From Albidovulum litorale (GTDB taxonomy: Bacteria; Pseudomonadota; Alphaproteobacteria; Rhodobacterales; Rhodobacteraceae), in contig NZ_JAOWKZ010000003.1 of NCBI RefSeq assembly GCF_025751495.1, positions 434,001 through 498,000 on the forward strand: DNA of 64,000 bases, in the 5' to 3' direction. Under the pieces are notes generated by a model. It did no database searches. It saw only the letters and a program-made list of their open reading frames with translations, and was not told the origin of the DNA. Of this stretch, positions 60,435 to 64,000 are shown piece after piece; position 1 is the first letter of the stretch; each line of letters starts with the position of its first letter. The position numbers and the translations under genes were made by a program.

Positions 60435-61046
60435 TTACGTCGCGTCTGTATTGTTTGTCGCGTTGTCGAGTTTTCGTCCAACCGATAGTTCATCCCTGAC
60501 CTCAGGGTCGGTGTCCAAAAACTGGGGTTCCACCATCGCTCCGACCGCATCGAAATAGCGGCTCACAAAGGCGCGAAACGATGCAGCAAGTGCGATATCG
60601 GCGATGTTGAGGTCGCTGAAACCAAGCACACGCAGCCTCTGGATGTCGGCCTCAATTACACGCGAAGCGTCCTGGCTGATCTGCGCAGCATAATCAAGCA
60701 TCGCGACTTCCTTGTCTGAAAGACCTGCGTTCCGGTGATCTCTCCTAATCGCAAGTGCTGTCTCCCGGCCCAGAGCCTGGGACAGGGCCCGGAAGTAGAC
60801 GTGAGAGCAGTAGCTAGAAGGTACGAACTTTGCGGCGACAAATGTGATGAGCCTGAAATTGAGGAGGCCGAGCGAGAACCCGTCCCGTAACTGATGTAAG
60901 AGGCTTTCGATGGGAAGAATGACATCGGGTCGAGCCGACCAGCACTGAGTGGCCTGCATGACCAGGCCCATCGACGCCACTTCCGCGCTGTAAAGCTTTG
61001 CGAGCTCTCCGGTCGCATCTTCCGGCTCTATTGTCTTGATGAACAT
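60435..61046 (-). CDS. AhpD/carboxymuconolactone-decarboxylase-like protein
   Basis: 203 residues from MFIKTIEPEDATGEL. The AhpD-like helix bundle is seen in SSYCSHVYFRALSQ and LSDKEVAMLDYAAQIS. The usual CxxC pair is reduced to one Cys before His, so peroxidase activity is doubtful. ATG chosen because the longer upstream frame lacks coding character. Probably follows the cupin gene in one unit. Confidence 0.7.
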   Translation of the reverse strand: MFIKTIEPEDATGELAKLYSAEVASMGLVMQATQCWSARPDVILPIESLLHQLRDGFSLGLLNFRLITFVAAKFVPSSYCSHVYFRALSQALGRETALAIRRDHRNAGLSDKEVAMLDYAAQISQDASRVIEADIQRLRVLGFSDLNIADIALAASFRAFVSRYFDAVGAMVEPQFLDTDPEVRDELSVGRKLDNATNNTDAT

Positions 61047-61149
61047 CAATCGGCCTCCCCAAGCACGATGATGAAACAATATCGGTGCGGTTGGTTCTCG
61101 GCGATGATTCTTCTTTTTGAGGGTATTATCTGGTGCTTCCGCTTGGGGC

Positions 61150-61671
61150 TCAGTTCCCCCCGGCGTCCGGCATCCAGCGACGAATGACGCCCTCGCTGTC
61201 GTCAAAATGTGCTTCGAATATGGGCGAAGCCAGGACTGCCAACATATGCAGCTCGCCGTCTCCCATATTGCGGAAGCAGTGGCGGATTTTTGCAGGTACC
61301 AGTGCCGAGTGGCCCGCACTCGCTTGAAACCGTTCCCCTTCGATCCAGATCTCCGCTTCGCCCGATAGCACAGTCAGGACTTCCTCGACCGGGTGCCAAT
61401 GAGTTGGGGCCCCTAGCCCTGGCTCGCACCACTGCTCAAAGATCAAAAGGGCAGACGCGCCGGTCAGGGCCGAGATGCGCATGCGCGTCGAGACACCGGG
61501 ACGCCATTCGAGTCGGGCTTGAATGTTGTGATCGATCAGGTCCAAGGCAAGCCCCCCATGTACAGGCGGCGTAGGGCCGCAGGTTTTGGCTCGGCAAACA
61601 AGACTTGATGAGTCCGCAACACCGGAAACGCGATCGACATCTGCCCACCTAAAGGAATCTAACGCTCGCAT
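61150..61671 (-). CDS. Cupin-domain protein
   Basis: 173 residues, with cupin motif 1 as PTHWHPVEEVLTVLSGEAE (metal ligands HxH then Glu) and motif 2 as VPAKIRHCFRNMG. Single-domain cupins bind a metal and small acids or act as isomerases. Start uncertain (61671, or TTG at 61692). Downstream of a LysR gene on the same strand. Confidence 0.78.
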   Translation of the reverse strand: MRALDSFRWADVDRVSGVADSSSLVCRAKTCGPTPPVHGGLALDLIDHNIQARLEWRPGVSTRMRISALTGASALLIFEQWCEPGLGAPTHWHPVEEVLTVLSGEAEIWIEGERFQASAGHSALVPAKIRHCFRNMGDGELHMLAVLASPIFEAHFDDSEGVIRRWMPDAGGN

Positions 61672-61730
61672 CTCCCAGGAACAGCTGCGCAATCAATAAA
61701 TTACCACTGCTTGCCGCAAAGTGCACGCGT

Positions 61731-61758
61731 GTCTGCTTCGGGCTCAACGCGGTCATCT
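61731..61758. repeat. Degenerate palindromic repeat, copy 1
   Basis: Matches 63611-63638 at 25 of 28 bases; the central palindrome CCGCTTTG-GGCT-CAAAGCGG of the other copy is damaged here. Intergenic. Confidence 0.5.
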
Positions 61759-61847
61759 GATCCAAGCCCTTAGATGTCTCGGTTGAGCCCGAATTCGACG
61801 CTTACTCCGAGCAGCGATAAGGAGTTCGTATGGGTGCCGATCGAAAC

Positions 61848-62774
61848 TCACGCGCCTGGCACATAAGCCTGAAGGATGGCAGCCCGTTCGCGCTCTGCTT
61901 TGTAAGCTGCACGGAAGCGCGGAGCAAAAAAAGCCGCGAAGGCGCGGACCTCAGGACGACGATAGGCTTCAGGACTGATTGCCAACCAGGACGACAGACC
62001 TGTTCCCTCAGGTGGCTCGAAGCAACGCACCAGATCGGGGTAGTCCAACGCAAAAGAGATACTTAGCGGACCGATGCCGAGCCCTGCAGCTACACTGGCG
62101 GCAATGGCCTCCGCGTCTTGGCAGCGACCAACTATCTGTTCGGGCGAAATCCGCTCAACCAGCCAGCGGTTGAGGAAGAGTGCAGCAGGCATCGGATCGT
62201 AGATCACGAAGCTGTGGCCAGCAAACTCCTCGGGCGATGAAGGCAACCCTCGGCGATCTGCGTAGCTGCGCGACGCGAAGAGTGTTGATCTGACATCTGA
62301 AAGCTTTGTGCAGATCAACCGCTCGTCGGCAACGCTCGGAGCGATACGCAGCGCAATATCGGCTTCGCCGGCGACCAGATCCAGAACCTGGTAAGTCGAT
62401 ATCAATTCGTAACGCACATTCGGATTCTCCGCGCTGAAGTCCGATAGTATCGCGGAGAATATGGGCGAGAAGTTTCGGCGAGGCGCGGTGATACGAATGG
62501 TCTGTACGTTCGGCCGGCGTGCCTGATGGGCCGCGCCCTCGAATTCGTTCGCTGCCTTCTCCAGCTTTTCCGCATGTGGCAGGAGGCATTTGGCTTCGTG
62601 TGTTGGATGAAAACCGCGCGTGTCCCTCAGGAACAGAGTCAGCCCGAGTCTGGTTTCCAGCGCTTCGATCTTTCTGGTCACGGTCGGCTGTGAAATGCAA
62701 AGTCTCCGAGACGCCGCCAGCGTCGAACCGCTTCGGTAGACAGCAAGAAATACACGAACGTCCGACCAGTCCAT
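61848..62774 (-). CDS. LysR-family transcriptional regulator
   Basis: 308 residues. HTH: DVRVFLAVYRSGSTLAASRR, SQPTVTRKIEALE; effector domain with IRITAPRRNFSPIF and GLGIGPLSISF. Belongs to the large group with VFLAVxRSGS starts. It probably regulates the cupin and AhpD-like genes downstream. Confidence 0.9.
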   Translation of the reverse strand: MDWSDVRVFLAVYRSGSTLAASRRLCISQPTVTRKIEALETRLGLTLFLRDTRGFHPTHEAKCLLPHAEKLEKAANEFEGAAHQARRPNVQTIRITAPRRNFSPIFSAILSDFSAENPNVRYELISTYQVLDLVAGEADIALRIAPSVADERLICTKLSDVRSTLFASRSYADRRGLPSSPEEFAGHSFVIYDPMPAALFLNRWLVERISPEQIVGRCQDAEAIAASVAAGLGIGPLSISFALDYPDLVRCFEPPEGTGLSSWLAISPEAYRRPEVRAFAAFFAPRFRAAYKAERERAAILQAYVPGA

Positions 62775-62884
62775 GCGCGTCGCTATACATTCATGAAGAG
62801 CGGCTTTTCACCAAAGTGCATACCACGCCTCAGCCCTTCATCATAGCATCCTCTCAATCGCGCTTGGGCATGAGGGTCTTCGAA

Positions 62885-63106
62885 ATGGCAACGATTGAAG
62901 GATTATTCCGGTCCGAGGCTTTCTTCAGAACCCTTCATTTTTCTTGGCCGCGGTTGCGTCGGGCCACAGAAAGATCCGAAAGCGACCCCGACGCCTGTCG
63001 CGCCCGCATGGAGTTCGTGAAGAAGATGATACAAGCCTGCCCTGAAGCCTTCACATCCGTGTCAGACATCGAAAGCATGTCGATCTTAATGTCGCGACGA
63101 TACTGA
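62885..63106 (+). CDS. Hypothetical protein, 73 aa
   Basis: MATIEGLFRSEAFF..., then ACRARMEFVKKMIQACPEAF and SDIESMSILMSRRY. This CRARMxF...PEAF pattern occurs in short Rhodobacteraceae proteins of unknown role. Start at 62885 chosen for AGGG 8 bases upstream; an ATG at 62870 is possible. Confidence 0.55.
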   Translation: MATIEGLFRSEAFFRTLHFSWPRLRRATERSESDPDACRARMEFVKKMIQACPEAFTSVSDIESMSILMSRRY

Positions 63107-63789
63107 GGTGCGCGGGTGTTCACAGTCGAATGGAAATCAGCTTTCGAGCCGACGCTGGCCAATTACAAGGCACAAACCAGACATATTACCGGCCGGGGCG
63201 ATATCCGATTGGTCTTTGTATTCTTTGGTGAATTCAGCCGAAAGAGGCCAACGCTGCACGGGCTGTCGAGGAAGCGAGTATGCGCCCTTTCAATAGGCGA
63301 GTTAATGTTCTGGCGATCGCGTCGCGAACGGAACTTGAGGACAGTAGCATGCGGCATCTCGCATTGACGGCAGACCATGTTGCCCGGGCTAAAAGGCTCA
63401 TACCCCAGACTGCGACGCAAACCACTTTGTTGATAAGTGCGACGAGGTTTAGTCTCTGGCTTTTCAGGTCGACCGTGGTCACTCTCGCAAAGAGCATAGC
63501 TGCTCTGTCTGGGATAATTGGAAGCTCCGCACGAATGGCTTATGTCGATCCATACATGCCGAACAAAAAAAAGGAAGGAACTGATCTAATTGGTTGATAC
63601 GAAGCCAATCTGTCCGCTTTGGGCTCAAAGCGGTCATCCCACGGGCCCAGTCGCGCTGATCCATCCGTTCTTGTGGCTGATCGTCCGCTGTGCGGGACGA
63701 AGCGGGCCTAAGTTTTTTATCAACCGAAGTCGACCAAAATATGATTCTTCTTGATGACGCAACGAACGGTTACTTTCTGTTCGACTCTC
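63107..63789. other. Stretch without a convincing gene
   Basis: Several overlapping short frames on both strands (for example plus 63116-63367 and 63280-63597) compete, none with family features. The repeat at 63611-63638 lies here. Probably decayed accessory DNA. Confidence 0.35.
63611..63638. repeat. Palindromic repeat, copy 2
   Basis: CCGCTTTG (63614-63621), loop GGCT, CAAAGCGG (63626-63633): perfect 8-bp hairpin in a 28-base unit also present, degenerate, at 61731. Confidence 0.6.
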
Positions 63790-64000
63790 TCAGAGTTCCT
63801 TGACGAAAAGTAGCCATTCGGTTCCGTCGCCGTTCCATGACCCCTGCACTATTGGTCGGCTGTCAGTGACTCGGTAGCCGTGGCGTTGGTACAGTCGGCG
63901 GGCTTCGGCATTTGTGTCTGAAGTGATCAGGCTGATCGTCGTGTTTCCCGCTTCGTGGGCCAATCCCTCGGCAAGACCCAGGAGACAGGTGGCATGTCCG
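63790..64000 (-). CDS. GNAT-family N-acetyltransferase (5' end beyond the window)
   Basis: The frame reads in from base 64000: GHATCLLGLAEGLAHEAG, TTISLITSDTNAEARRLYQRHGYR, ending FVKEL and TGA at 63790. The NAEARRLYQRHGYR stretch is the C-terminal acetyl-CoA/strand 5 hallmark of GNAT enzymes. N terminus missing; substrate unknown. Confidence 0.85.
   Translation of the reverse strand, partial: GHATCLLGLAEGLAHEAGNTTISLITSDTNAEARRLYQRHGYRVTDSRPIVQGSWNGDGTEWLLFVKEL

Noticed and set aside
63116-63597. Overlapping plus-strand frames near the right end
   Set aside because: Competing frames on both strands, none with family features; likely decayed DNA.

Overview
The window reads as a chromosomal segment of a high-GC alphaproteobacterium, most likely a member of the Rhodobacteraceae. 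The pointers are a circularly permuted two-piece tmRNA gene with an alphaproteobacterial tag (ANNNRAPMALAA), an SspB-type ClpXP adaptor, GapR (DUF2312), small DUF4169, DUF1194 and ribbon-helix-helix proteins next to fumC, and an XRE/DUF2083 regulator. This placement comes from gene content and family knowledge, not from a database search.

Layout. 1-13.4 kb: core and metabolic genes: a LysR fragment, a probable small RNA (897-978), a CtBP-like dehydrogenase, acylphosphatase, then a tyrosinase cassette (2.6-8.5 kb: type-3 copper oxidase, a 577-aa protein of unknown fold, a secreted c-haem protein and a small secreted protein) divergent from an AsnC/Lrp regulator. These are followed by a FAH-family hydrolase, gapR and a fused Fe(III)-type ABC permease.

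13.4-27.9 kb: an integrated mobile element of about 14.4 kb. It has split a tRNA-Thr(TGT) gene inside the anticodon loop: the 5' half lies at 13426-13464, the 3' half at 27867-27912, and both share the 9-bp core ATTTGTAAT. The element carries its own intact tRNA-Thr(TGT) at 27714-27786. It encodes a tyrosine integrase, an excisionase-like HTH protein, an HNH endonuclease tail-to-tail with an N6-adenine methylase, a membrane glycosyltransferase, a GIY-YIG-like nuclease with a membrane tail, a double-HNH protein and many short coupled genes, but no recognisable capsid, tail or conjugation genes. Four copies of an inverted-repeat motif (ATAA[C/G]-N3-GTTAT) sit at three element promoters, and an unusual block with three copies of a 35-bp repeat lies at 18769-18922.

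27.9-44.7 kb: a fused enoyl-CoA hydratase/3-hydroxyacyl-CoA dehydrogenase, a DksA-like zinc-finger protein, a DUF442 phosphatase-like protein, a FliM/FliN-type switch protein, an SSS-type sensor kinase with its response regulator, an XRE/DUF2083 regulator, tandem small lipoproteins, a LysR regulator, and a LacI-controlled operon (LacI, amino-acid-type binding protein, permease, GH1 beta-glucosidase, SDR) with a perfect 18-bp palindromic operator.

44.8-59.3 kb: a large kinase/M23 peptidase/class III aminotransferase fusion with a second LacI-like operator upstream, the tmRNA gene, an NTF2-like protein, a DUF1194 protein, a rhodanese-ChrB/ChrA chromate pair, sspB, fumC, a CTG-started DUF4169 gene, an RHH protein, a P450/hydrolase operon, a DUF2059 protein and tRNA-Ser(CGA). 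59.3-64 kb: a lower-density, apparently accessory tail downstream of the tRNA-Ser with a small c-haem protein, an AhpD-like protein, a cupin, a LysR regulator, degenerate repeats and a truncated GNAT acetyltransferase.

The tmRNA and its adaptor SspB lie 3.5 kb apart. The two LacI-like palindromes suggest that one regulator controls both the transporter/glucosidase operon and the kinase-aminotransferase gene. The element's shared motif suggests one element-encoded repressor controlling its leftward and rightward transcription units.
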